Origin: Chalara sp. BL73
Lineage: Eukaryota > Ascomycota > Leotiomycetes > Helotiales
Reading direction: 5' to 3'
NCBI GenBank assembly: GCA_918026815.1
Contig: CAKJVC010000160.1
Coordinates: forward strand, 62,001 to 126,000
DNA length: 64,000 nucleotides
Shown: in pieces, positions 43,984-55,735 of the stretch
Numbering within the stretch: position 1 is the first letter of the stretch
Layout of the letters: every line of letters begins with the position of its first letter
The notes under the pieces: model-generated
What the model saw: only the letters and a program-made list of their open reading frames with translations
What the model was told of the DNA's origin: nothing
Database searches by the model: none
Translations under genes and position numbers: made by a program

Positions 43984-45188
43984 ATTCTCAAGGGAGATTG
44001 CACTTAGGTTGGAATTGAAAGGGTGCTTGTATCATAAACTTAGGAATATACCCCGGCGTTAGGAATTAAAGTGTTTTGATGCTTTGATGAGATTTTCCGC
44101 AAGTCCTTCCCAGAGTGCCGTTGTGCTTGTTGTTGATTTCACATTCATGTTTGCTCGTAAACTTTCACCTAAGCATAAAGGCTTCTCCTCATAGCAGTTG
44201 CAGTAGTGCCTTAGTGCATTGATTCCTTATAATCGAGATTCCAAGGATTGCTTTCCCAGAAGCACTGCCTACGAAAGCATTTTTTCTCTTCATTCTGCCC
44301 TTAACATGTCAAGCTCTATGGCCATACGTCTTCACATCCCCTACTTGCTTGGGGTGGGAGCGCTTGTTTATATCCTATGGCATTACCAGGGTTGTTGGTG
44401 ACGAAGATACATCTAGGCTACTTCTGTGCCTATTAGTATCAGCACGAAGTAGATCCTTTTCTGGTCGGCAATCATATCCATAGAATCTGCACAGCATACT
44501 TGAACAGTGAGTATGCATATATCGCCAATGGCGCAATATTTACGTGGCTCTACGTGGACCTATGTTAATGTCATGGCTGGGTGACACCTGGGCAGAGCTA
44601 GCTACAGCAGGAATTTGGCAGATGAACCTTTGCTTCTTTGGAGGTATCCCAGATTTTAGGTTGATATATACGTTTGTAGAAGGATATCATCAACTACGTC
44701 TGGTGCACAGTCCAACAATAAAGCAGCTCAGAGCTCTGTAAGAAATTTTAGCAATGTGTCAATCTCATGTAGAAACATAGGGAAATAGATCATTTCAGGT
44801 ATGGCTGGCTCAATTTTCATCACAGACTAGGAGAAGGATGTAATTTTGTGGCATATCACACTGTGGAGGCTAGGCATATTTGTATTTTGTTAGATACTGT
44901 ACGAATCTAGCTGCACTTGGGATTTAGACTGGAATGGACAAATTGAATGATAGTCTATGACTAGTCCTTACACAGGCAGCTCTAAACAAAATTGTTCAAG
45001 ACTCGATAGCGCGCTCGACAGGAACCTCATCGTGAGACGTAATGTCAATGCTCTAAATCAGAAATTGTAATGAACAGGAAAACATTGGAATCAAACTTGA
45101 GATTAGCATTTCAAGTACTCCTTTACGTTTCATTAGTACAGGCAGGCATCTAGTGCTGCAGCTCTTTATGTACATTTTAAAGTCTAAA
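43984..45188. other. Intergenic region in duplication copy A (matched at 52907-54110)
   Basis: 3' flanks of the membrane-protein gene (forward) and NDUFS3 (reverse). No supported gene; short frames at 44219-44401 and 44544-44741 have no features. One T-run length differs between copies near 44280. Confidence 0.4.
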
Positions 45189-46167
45189 TCACTTCTTCGG
45201 TTCTTCTTTCTTCTCCTCTGGCTTGGGTGTTGGCAATTTGAACGTTTCTGGCTTCTGGTCAATGCCAGCTCCGACTTGCTAAACAATATTAGTACTGCTT
45301 CATCCATAGGACTGAAGAAATTTACCTCCCAAGCTGCTGACCCGCCCTCAAAATTCCGGAATGCTTGCGTCAACTCCAGAGGCTCCACCACGATACGCTT
45401 CTTCTCCTCGTCATACCGAATTTCAGTGTATCCTGTCAATGGGAAGTCTTTTCGTAACGGATGTCCGTCAAATCCGTAATCTGTCATGATTCTTCGTAGA
45501 TCTGGGTGGCCGATGAAGAAGACGCCGAAAAGATCATACACCTCTCTTTCATACCAGTTGGCCCCATCGTAGAGACTTGTAATACTGGGCACAGGTGATG
45601 CCTCATCTGCATATGTCTTAACTCGAATTCGGGAGTTGTGGCGCACACTTAGAAGGTTGTAAACAACCTCGAATCGCTGGTCTCTTGTGGGGAAGTCGAC
45701 CGCTGTTATGTCTGAGACTTGGGTGAACTCAGCAGCAGTGTTATCTAACCTAGATTAGTGGTTGTGACTAAACTAGAGGAGCCTCGAACGATCTTACACT
45801 TCAAGAAGCTGAAAACAGGTATGACTCCAGAAGGCGATATATATATGACTAACTCATCCTTCCATACTGAAAATTGCTGGATGTATTTGGGAAGGCAACC
45901 CATAAGCCATGAGCCATACCGATGCAAATCATCCGCCTTCGCGGCATACTTGTCAGTGGGATTGACAGGAGGAACTCGAAGGCCACTAGGAGCATCAGGG
46001 TTCCTTTGAGCATGGCGCATGTTTGGTTGGTCTGTGGAGACTACAACTTGTGGGTGGAGGGTGGTGGTGAAGGCGCGGACATTGGCATCACTGCGGCGGC
46101 CGAGCGCAGTTCTGCTTGACCGTATTGCAGTGGCCAAAGCCCGATGATTATGTACCCTCATAGCCAT
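45189..46167 (-). CDS. Complex I 30-kDa subunit (NDUFS3 / NUO30.4), copy A
   Basis: Three exons (reverse): 45798-46167, 45326-45744, 45189-45278, total 293 codons with the stop. Core peripheral-arm subunit of mitochondrial NADH:ubiquinone oxidoreductase, next to the quinone site. Seen: an Arg/Ser/Ala-rich presequence ('[20 protein letters not shown]'); '[20 protein letters not shown]'; '[19 protein letters not shown]' followed by '[20 protein letters not shown]', the subunit signature; and a Lys/Glu/Pro tail in the last exon ('[11 protein letters not shown]'). Length is normal. Both copies are intact and identical at protein level, unlike the flanking genes of the unit. Divergent from NOT4 across ~650 bases. 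Confidence 0.95.
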
Positions 46168-46813
46168 TGTTGATGGCAGAGTGTCGCTATCACAATGGCA
46201 GGGTGAAGTGTCTGTTGATTAGATCTTGCTTCAGTCGTCAAGCTTGAAGTTCGACCCGTCATTTAACCCCTGCGAGTTTTGTCGAGCACACCGCCCCTGA
46301 GAGATCAATGGCAGAAAGTTGGACTAGGCTTTTTCCAACCGACCCTCTAAAGTCTAATGCGAATATATTTATGGTCTTACGATCTTAGAAACAATAAGTA
46401 ATAAATATTACTAGCTGTGATCTTCGTTTCATGTCCTTTTGCTGAGCTGCTCAGCTTTTCTTGAAACGTAACCAATTACTTGTAAACCTTTAACTCCGAT
46501 GGAGAAGTCACATGAGAGCGGCAATAACCGCATTAGCTCTAGCCTGTTCCAAATGGAAGAAAGCTCGCTCGACCGCATCGTTTTCATTTTACCACTGAAT
46601 CATTAATTCATCACGCGTTCTTTCGCAACTCTGCTCCAGCCTCTATCGTGGCAGATAAACGGTCGAGTATCGTGCTTTTAATACGCCACTTCTTTAATAC
46701 AGACACGGTCAGCCTGGTCCCAACCAGAGAGCTTTTTGCCATCAACTACTTCCTCATCTCACCCTCTCCTGTTACACACCCATATTCTCTATCATCTTTC
46801 GCAGAAGCTCAAT
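46168..46813. promoter_or_regulatory. Divergent promoter between NDUFS3 and NOT4, copy A (matched at 55090-55735)
   Basis: About 650 bases between divergent starts, AT-rich near the NDUFS3 side and pyrimidine-rich next to NOT4 ('cctcatctcaccctctcctg'). Contains a 'tgctgagctgctcagct' near-palindrome around 46440. No TATA box obvious. Confidence 0.4.
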
Positions 46814-49331
46814 ATGGCAACTCAGGATAGCTTCATCGAAGATGATGATGACTGCTGGTATATACCTCTTCCGTTTTATACCAGAGGTTTCACTCGGTGT
46901 CCTTTCTGTTGCTAACCATTAACCTTTAGCCCCCTTTGCGTGGAAGAGTTTGATCTCTCAGACAAGAGATTTCGGCCTTGCCCCTGCGGATACCAGGTAT
47001 GAATTTTGAGATCCTCTAGTCATACACCGGCTGCTTACATTCAATATAGATATGCCAGTTCTGCTTCAACAACATCCGGCAAAATATGAACAACCTATGT
47101 CCTGCATGTCGAAGGCCGTACGATGATAAGACAATTGAGTGGAAAGCACCCTCAGCAGAAGAGTATGACCTATAGTGCTACTGGTCTTTCATGCCACTAA
47201 CCCCTCGTAGGTTGAAGCAGTACGACGAAAACATAAAGAAGAATAACAAGAAGAAAGCCGATCAACGCCAAAGAGAGGCTCAAAAACGTGAGGTTGAAAG
47301 CCTGAATCGAAAACATCTGTCGGGTCTTCGCGTCGTACAAAAGAATCTTGTTTATGTGGTCGGTTTGAGTCAAAGCTTACGCGAAGAAGAGATACTCTCA
47401 ACCCTAAGGAAAGACGAATATTTTGGCCAATATGGAAAAATCCTCAAAATTGTTGTGAGCAAAGCAAAATCAGGCGAAACGGGTCCAAATGGCAACTCCC
47501 TAGGCGTTTACGTTACATTTGCCAGGAAAGAGGATGCTCAAAGTGTATAGCTGCCGTGAACGGCTCTCAAAATGGAGATCGGACGTTACGAGCTCAATTA
47601 GGGACCACGAAGTACTGCTCGGCATTTCTACGAAATGAGACATGCACCAATAAACAATGCATGTTTTTGCATGAGCATGGCGACAGTGATGACAGCTATT
47701 CGCGGCAGGATATGTCCTCTATCAATAGTGCTATTACTCAAGCTCCGCTTCCTTCCACCTCTTCTAGCGCCTTCCGACAAGTCTCCAATCCCCAAGCTCC
47801 GCTCCAACATGCCCAACCCGTTGCTGCAGCTGCTCAACCTATGGCTCGGCAAACAAGTAAAGATGGATCAGATAGTGGCGATGGGTCTGCTCTACCATCA
47901 TCTGCAAGCTGGGCAAAGCAACGCAGCAGGAGAGGCAGTCACGCAACAAGTGGTTCAGCTTCTAGTCCAGCGGTCTCGCAGTCTGTTCCCGTAACAGAGG
48001 AGACTCGCGAAGACCTTTCAGGGCCAGTGGAAGCTTCCCAGAAGCAAGATCCAGATGCTGCACAACCTGTAATTACTTCCGAAGCAGCCTTTAGCGAGTC
48101 GAAACCTCAACGCGATCGAGTACTGATAAATTTGCTCAAGTCCATCAATTCTCCTGATGTAGCCATTTTAGTACAGACTACTACCTCAGAAAATGCTGAT
48201 TCAGCCTCCTTCCCACCACTTTTCGATGAACACGGAGGAGAAAACGTAGAGCCATGCGCGAGCAAGCACAACTGGAAGAGGATAGGCTTCAAAGCGAATT
48301 AGAGTCACAGGCAGAATTACGGCCAGAACCTCAGCCGGAGCCTGTAGAGGAGGAGGAGCCAGAAAGTGGCAGTCTACAACTTGGCGGTGAGCCGGAGGAT
48401 AGAGAGACTGGTCGGGAGAGCAGCATGTCTCAATTTTCTCGTCGTCCTAGTGCCCAACTTCCAATCCAAAGGGGATCTAATGGTGGGGCTTTTGGACCAA
48501 ATCTGCAACAAAACTTTCCACAAATTAACGGACGCACGTTGACACCACAACAACAGCTGCTTCTTATGAAGTCTGGTCAGCAATCTGGATTTTTGGACCA
48601 ATTTCCACCCGGCATAGGCAATTCCTCGGGTCAAAATCCTGCAGCTTTTCAACAGCAAGGTCATGTTAGACAACCCTCGCGTTATGCGTCAGTCATGGAA
48701 AATAATGTGAAGAGTGGAGCGAACCCGAAGTTCATGGCACAACAGTCATCAATGTTGACCCAACAATCGAATCAGTATTATGGATCATCTATGCCAGGCC
48801 CTCCACCTGGGTTGAAGTCAACAGGTACTCCTCCAATTAGCGGATTATTTGGTCAGGGTCATGGATTTGGCGGTTCAGGTGGGAGCTCTTTTGGCGCAAA
48901 AAGAGAATAGTGGTGACTTAGCTCGAGATATTGCTCGTGGTCGTGGTGCGGCTGGGATTGGCCAAGTTCATGATGCAGGCAAGCGTGAGTACAATTTTTC
49001 TAATTTTCTTCATCAGTACCCATCTGCCTCCTCCACTCCAGTTTCTGCTTCAGGCCTTCTGGCATCGCTCTATGGTCCTCAGACTGGAGCATTCCATGAC
49101 TACGGTCAAAAGCAGAAGAAGAAGGGAAAGAAGCACAGACATGCTAACACTTCCTCCTCTGGGGGAGGTGGCTTAGTCGATCTTGCAGACCCAAGTATCT
49201 TGCAAGCGAGAATGCAGCAGTACCAGCAACAGAGCAATGCCGGAGTCGGACAGGGACTGTTTGGTGGACAGGCTCAAGGTGGGTACAACCAGAACATGAT
49301 GCACGGTCCGGGTTTCAATCGTGGATGGTAG
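46814..49331 (+). pseudogene. NOT4: NOT4, copy A, disrupted by homopolymer frameshifts
   Basis: Same exon layout as copy B, but the last exon breaks at three places: AAA instead of AAAA at 47540-47542 (TAG follows at once, after the RRM), AAAA instead of AAAAA at 48241-48244, and an altered 'ctcttttggcgcaaaaag' near 48887-48902. As written it could make only a RING plus RRM protein of about 260 residues. It also lacks the downstream C-terminal exon, because the duplicated unit ends before it. All changes are in short runs of A or T, which is the pattern of base-calling error rather than of decay by substitution. Confidence 0.85.
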
Positions 49332-49716
49332 CATGGTATAGGTGCGGGCGTTTGTACTTGGTCGTGTGTAGATATTGCTTTTTGGGGACGGTGGCGTTTG
49401 CAAAAGATCAGGGGTTGCATTTTGCACGATCAACACATTTGTTTTAGCGAGCATGGTCAGCTCCAAGATGGATGCTTCGGATGCAATGGCGTCAATTGCG
49501 ACTTGGGACAACTGAGCGGTTTTTATGGCATCACATTTTCCTTTTATATTTTAAGGCATCGAGGCTTGTTTGGCGTAGCTTCCTGGCCACGACACGGGAT
49601 CCATCATCGTCTTTGAGGCAGCCCTTTTCATGTACGTTATTAGTCCCGACTCCAAGCTAAACATAGTGGCTGGTCAAAATAACATTCTTACATATATTTT
49701 TTCTCTTCAGTAGCGA

Positions 49717-50526
49717 TTTGGATGGTGTATTCACATACTCAGTTTCCCAGCCCATAGGCTCGAATTCAGGCCCTTGAAGCTCCCGTTGATATCGTCCTCC
49801 TATTCAAGATCGATAGCCGCAAATCTGATTTCAGAATGTAAGTCATCTCCATGCTTTTTATCCCAGACTTGCAACCAATTTTGCCCTCCGCCTCCAGAAT
49901 CAGGGTCATCGTAGTCGAAGGCATTCAGCTGAACGCCAACTGACACCCCTTCCCAATGGTCAATGAGAGATTCTCTAAGGCTGGTGCCCAGTCTCCCTCA
50001 AAAGGTGTCCTCAATCCACACTACAGGATGAATTTGACCTGCCTCAAGGCAGGCGTCGCTCGCTTTACGGCTAACAATTCTCGCTCCGGTTTATCCTTTA
50101 AGCCCCCACGACTGCCGTCATCCCAGAAGGGGTAATCTTCCGGGTCTTCTATCTGATCCCCGCCCTCTTCGGCTTCAACGAATACAACTTCTGTTTGGCA
50201 TACTTCCATAATGATATTCTTGACTCGATTCTTTAATATCGGCGAGACTTTACCAAAATCCGCAACTAACAATTCCCCTGCTTTTGAGGTATTGGCTAGG
50301 CTCTTGAATTGGTAGGACGATTGTTTGGTTCTTTTAGAGACGGGACTGGAGATTGCTGGTGATGCTTTGATGGATGTACAGGAGTGGTGCGGTAGCTTTT
50401 GTATGGCAGTGCCTTAGAGATCCAGCATATTGCTAACCTCAGGTTCCTCAGATCCCCAGTCATATATCATTTCGCGGATCTCACGGGGAGGTCCAGAAAT
50501 GACGCACCATTGGAATCATTTGCCAT
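49717..50526 (-). pseudogene. F-box-like protein pseudogene, copy B
   Basis: Matches copy A but has one G fewer in the run within the 'DLPREIREM' codons (about 50486), breaking the N-terminal domain itself. It shares the TTTT, GGGG and TAG lesions of copy A further on. At its 3' end the first differing site ('cag' for 'cggag', near 49767) shifts frame again. The sequence then crosses the duplication junction into NOT4 flank, so its natural 3' end is lost. Confidence 0.5.
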
Positions 50527-50795
50527 TATACCATCTACTCGAATTTTAATAGCTCGTCGCCTAGGAATATGCTGACAGCAAGTATTATCTGGCGGATGCA
50601 AAGATAATGTGGATAATTACTACATGGAGCCCGACGGATCAAACAATACAATGAAGAATTGGTCATGCCAACCGAACTCACTTGACTCCTCACTGGTACT
50701 TAAAGTCATGAGGATATTACTTTTGCATGCTTCATGCTCCCTAGAGAGAAGTGATAGTGGAGGATCAGTATCCACCTTGACAGTGCATACACCAG

Positions 50796-51000
50796 AGCTC
50801 TGTGTCTACCAGGAGGACACATCAAACTTTTCGAGTTTAAAGTAGCTGAAACTGAAACTAAAAAACCCCCCAAAAATTAAAATAAAATAACTAAAACAAC
50901 ATCTTTGTTAGATTTAAATTGTCGTACGAAGTAACAATTGTAGTTGTGCGTATATATGAACTCGAAAAAGTTGATGTGTCTTCATGGTAGATACAGGGCT
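50796..51000. repeat. Fold-back element, copy B
   Basis: Identical by eye to 41872-42076: arms of about 45 bases separated by ~115 AT-rich bases. Confidence 0.5.
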
Positions 51001-52172
51001 GCGTAGCGTACCTTGGCAAATTGCGTACCTCCATATCTACAGCCAAATCCACATCGACATCAAAATCCTTCTAAACATATCCCCTATTTTCACCAGTGCC
51101 GATAAAACTAGTCCACGGGCTGGTGTTATCGCCTTAGATATTAGGCACCAAACCAGGTGTCCCCACATACTTGCCTTCCACCTTTTTGCACACCTATATT
51201 ACGGAGCCTCTATTTCCACTCCATATCAGTGATTCCTGGCGCAATACAACACACAACTTCACAAATAGAAAAATTCGACAAAGCCAATAATAAGTGTTCA
51301 AGACTTAATCAACTTACATTAAAGCTTTGATCTTGAGATTAAGTATAGTCTTAAATCAAATGTCATTCCATCAAGCCAGGGATGTTTGAATGTTCATTAT
51401 TGTTGTCACTTTGAGTTGTATCTATAAGCTAAATCATGATTTGTGTGCACCAATCTCACCAACACCTGTGAACTACTGTTCTTATAATACTAGACCGATG
51501 TGGGACCCTCGCCTTATCAAGGTAACCCAGCAAAACAATCTAAAGCCGTCCCGAGATGGCTATTACTATGAGATCAATTAAGCGAAACGAGAATACTAAC
51601 CTCTGGTAAATGCATCTGTTCTATAGCATTGTTATATACTTGCTATAACTGCCGGATGTTGGTCATCGACAGCCGCACAGGTATCTCAAATCAACTTCAA
51701 ACAAGCTTTGCGTCAAGCCACATTGATGCTTAAAGAGGCTAGTGGACGATCAATTACCACTATCAACACGGGATTCCAGTTATCCGGTTTGTAGCCTCAA
51801 TTATGGACCTGTTGCTTCGTTTTTCATATATAGATGGATCCCTTGGCTAAAGATGGCCTCTATACACTCTCGCACGCATCAGAAAGGGGTCCCGATAAAG
51901 AACGCAGTTGGCACGAGCTTGTGCAATCTTCATTGATTGTTGGCGAGAAAGCACGGACATGAAACTGGCATGAGACGATCTGGGGAATTTAGGCATTGAT
52001 CATTAGTTGACGAAGACGAAGCATCTCAGACCATAACACAACAGAACAAATATTTGTGGAAGGACATTCCTTTGATTGTAGAGTAGCTGTCGTTGCGTGC
52101 GACAGACGGACACCTTCTTTGAAACTTCTACAAAGCTCAAAACAACCCAACACCAAATCTCATTTCGAAATC

Positions 52173-52906
52173 ATGAAGCTCTGCGAGAACCGTCCCGAAG
52201 ATTTTGTATGCTCTTTACCGCCGTTCGTATATTCTTGGCAATTGCTGACCTCTACTAGGGCTTGTCATCAAAGCTCTCCTCACCAATCCCAACAACCTGC
52301 TTCACAGATGCCATTGTCATCCCTCTACCCATATATGTGGCCCTCCTCCTTCTGCCACTTCTGTTCCTTCTATCCTTGCATCATCGCAAACAAAATTATA
52401 ACCCTTCCACTGCACACCTGCGACAGAAGAAAAGTCGTAACTGTCTCTTCACCACAACGTCCGTAATCTACTACGGCCTTATCATCGCCAACATTCTTAT
52501 GGAAGTCCTTGAAATTGTGCGCCTCTCTCTTTTGAAGTATAGCATCGCATTGCTGCCATTCGTATTTGTGGGCTTGTTGCTCGGAGGTTATCTTCATTGG
52601 AGCCAAGGCGCCGGCGGACGGATACGTGGCTGGCAAGCCATCAATGGCGTACTCTGGGTGGGAGGAATAGTTGTGAATTCTGTCAAGGTCGTAGGCTTGA
52701 CTAACGCAGGTATTCATGGGCGGAAAGGTACCAAGTATCCTGTCGTAGACCAGGTCACTGATATTGCGGTCATGGCTGGCGTTTATGTTGTCATTGCAAT
52801 CTTAGAGTTGGTATTAGGTACCTGGAAAGCGTTCAGGAAAGCTAGTCGCCACGGAAGTGAGGATGGCACGAGTCCAGTTCTGCCGAGTGGGTGGATATTG
52901 AAGTAG
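52173..52906 (+). CDS. Multi-span membrane protein of unknown function, copy B
   Basis: Exons 52173-52205 and 52259-52906. The 226-residue product is identical to that of copy A at 43250-43983, with the same splice sites. If both copies are real, this gene and NDUFS3 are the only ones in the unit present twice in complete form. Confidence 0.75.
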
Positions 52907-54110
52907 ATTCTCAAGGGAGATTGCACTTAGGTTGGAATTGAAAGGGTGCTTGTATCATAAACTTAGGAATATACCCCGGCGTTAGGAATTAAAGTGTTTT
53001 GATGCTTTGATGAGATTTTCCGCAAGTCCTTCCCAGAGTGCCGTTGTGCTTGTTGTTGATTTCACATTCATGTTTGCTCGTAAACTTTCACCTAAGCATA
53101 AAGGCTTCTCCTCATAGCAGTTGCAGTAGTGCCTTAGTGCATTGATTCCTTATAATCGAGATTCCAAGGATTGCTTTCCCAGAAGCACTGCCTACGAAAG
53201 CATTTTTCTCTTCATTCTGCCCTTAACATGTCAAGCTCTATGGCCATACGTCTTCACATCCCCTACTTGCTTGGGGTGGGAGCGCTTGTTTATATCCTAT
53301 GGCATTACCAGGGTTGTTGGTGACGAAGATACATCTAGGCTACTTCTGTGCCTATTAGTATCAGCACGAAGTAGATCCTTTTCTGGTCGGCAATCATATC
53401 CATAGAATCTGCACAGCATACTTGAACAGTGAGTATGCATATATCGCCAATGGCGCAATATTTACGTGGCTCTACGTGGACCTATGTTAATGTCATGGCT
53501 GGGTGACACCTGGGCAGAGCTAGCTACAGCAGGAATTTGGCAGATGAACCTTTGCTTCTTTGGAGGTATCCCAGATTTTAGGTTGATATATACGTTTGTA
53601 GAAGGATATCATCAACTACGTCTGGTGCACAGTCCAACAATAAAGCAGCTCAGAGCTCTGTAAGAAATTTTAGCAATGTGTCAATCTCATGTAGAAACAT
53701 AGGGAAATAGATCATTTCAGGTATGGCTGGCTCAATTTTCATCACAGACTAGGAGAAGGATGTAATTTTGTGGCATATCACACTGTGGAGGCTAGGCATA
53801 TTTGTATTTTGTTAGATACTGTACGAATCTAGCTGCACTTGGGATTTAGACTGGAATGGACAAATTGAATGATAGTCTATGACTAGTCCTTACACAGGCA
53901 GCTCTAAACAAAATTGTTCAAGACTCGATAGCGCGCTCGACAGGAACCTCATCGTGAGACGTAATGTCAATGCTCTAAATCAGAAATTGTAATGAACAGG
54001 AAAACATTGGAATCAAACTTGAGATTAGCATTTCAAGTACTCCTTTACGTTTCATTAGTACAGGCAGGCATCTAGTGCTGCAGCTCTTTATGTACATTTT
54101 AAAGTCTAAA

Positions 54111-55089
54111 TCACTTCTTCGGTTCTTCTTTCTTCTCCTCTGGCTTGGGTGTTGGCAATTTGAACGTTTCTGGCTTCTGGTCAATGCCAGCTCCGACTTG
54201 CTAAACAATATTAGTACTGCTTCATCCATAGGACTGAAGAAATTTACCTCCCAAGCTGCTGACCCGCCCTCAAAATTCCGGAATGCTTGCGTCAACTCCA
54301 GAGGCTCCACCACGATACGCTTCTTCTCCTCGTCATACCGAATTTCAGTGTATCCTGTCAATGGGAAGTCTTTTCGTAACGGATGTCCGTCAAATCCGTA
54401 ATCTGTCATGATTCTTCGTAGATCTGGGTGGCCGATGAAGAAGACGCCGAAAAGATCATACACCTCTCTTTCATACCAGTTGGCCCCATCGTAGAGACTT
54501 GTAATACTGGGCACAGGTGATGCCTCATCTGCATATGTCTTAACTCGAATTCGGGAGTTGTGGCGCACACTTAGAAGGTTGTAAACAACCTCGAATCGCT
54601 GGTCTCTTGTGGGGAAGTCGACCGCTGTTATGTCTGAGACTTGGGTGAACTCAGCAGCAGTGTTATCTAACCTAGATTAGTGGTTGTGACTAAACTAGAG
54701 GAGCCTCGAACGATCTTACACTTCAAGAAGCTGAAAACAGGTATGACTCCAGAAGGCGATATATATATGACTAACTCATCCTTCCATACTGAAAATTGCT
54801 GGATGTATTTGGGAAGGCAACCCATAAGCCATGAGCCATACCGATGCAAATCATCCGCCTTCGCGGCATACTTGTCAGTGGGATTGACAGGAGGAACTCG
54901 AAGGCCACTAGGAGCATCAGGGTTCCTTTGAGCATGGCGCATGTTTGGTTGGTCTGTGGAGACTACAACTTGTGGGTGGAGGGTGGTGGTGAAGGCGCGG
55001 ACATTGGCATCACTGCGGCGGCCGAGCGCAGTTCTGCTTGACCGTATTGCAGTGGCCAAAGCCCGATGATTATGTACCCTCATAGCCAT
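54111..55089 (-). CDS. Complex I 30-kDa subunit (NDUFS3 / NUO30.4), copy B
   Basis: Exons (reverse) 54720-55089, 54248-54666 and 54111-54200, the same 292-residue protein as copy A. A second full gene for a stoichiometric complex I core subunit would be unusual in a haploid fungus. This adds weight to the possibility that the duplication is an assembly effect. Confidence 0.95.
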
Positions 55090-55735
55090 TGTTGATGGCA
55101 GAGTGTCGCTATCACAATGGCAGGGTGAAGTGTCTGTTGATTAGATCTTGCTTCAGTCGTCAAGCTTGAAGTTCGACCCGTCATTTAACCCCTGCGAGTT
55201 TTGTCGAGCACACCGCCCCTGAGAGATCAATGGCAGAAAGTTGGACTAGGCTTTTTCCAACCGACCCTCTAAAGTCTAATGCGAATATATTTATGGTCTT
55301 ACGATCTTAGAAACAATAAGTAATAAATATTACTAGCTGTGATCTTCGTTTCATGTCCTTTTGCTGAGCTGCTCAGCTTTTCTTGAAACGTAACCAATTA
55401 CTTGTAAACCTTTAACTCCGATGGAGAAGTCACATGAGAGCGGCAATAACCGCATTAGCTCTAGCCTGTTCCAAATGGAAGAAAGCTCGCTCGACCGCAT
55501 CGTTTTCATTTTACCACTGAATCATTAATTCATCACGCGTTCTTTCGCAACTCTGCTCCAGCCTCTATCGTGGCAGATAAACGGTCGAGTATCGTGCTTT
55601 TAATACGCCACTTCTTTAATACAGACACGGTCAGCCTGGTCCCAACCAGAGAGCTTTTTGCCATCAACTACTTCCTCATCTCACCCTCTCCTGTTACACA
55701 CCCATATTCTCTATCATCTTTCGCAGAAGCTCAAT

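Larger units (their letters stand above)
40791..49716. repeat. Tandem segmental duplication, copy A (8926 bp)
   Basis: Direct head-to-tail copy of 49717-58644. It begins 'tttggatggtg' and ends 'tcttcagtagcga', abutting copy B with no spacer. By eye the copies differ at about nine places: a short cggag/cag change near 40838, GGGGG/GGGG near 41560, and six- versus five-base A and T runs near 42350 and 44280. There are also three changes inside NOT4 and two homopolymer changes after NOT4. The net length of these (A shorter by 2) equals the measured 8926 versus 8928, so few others are likely. No isolated substitutions seen. Confidence 0.95.
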
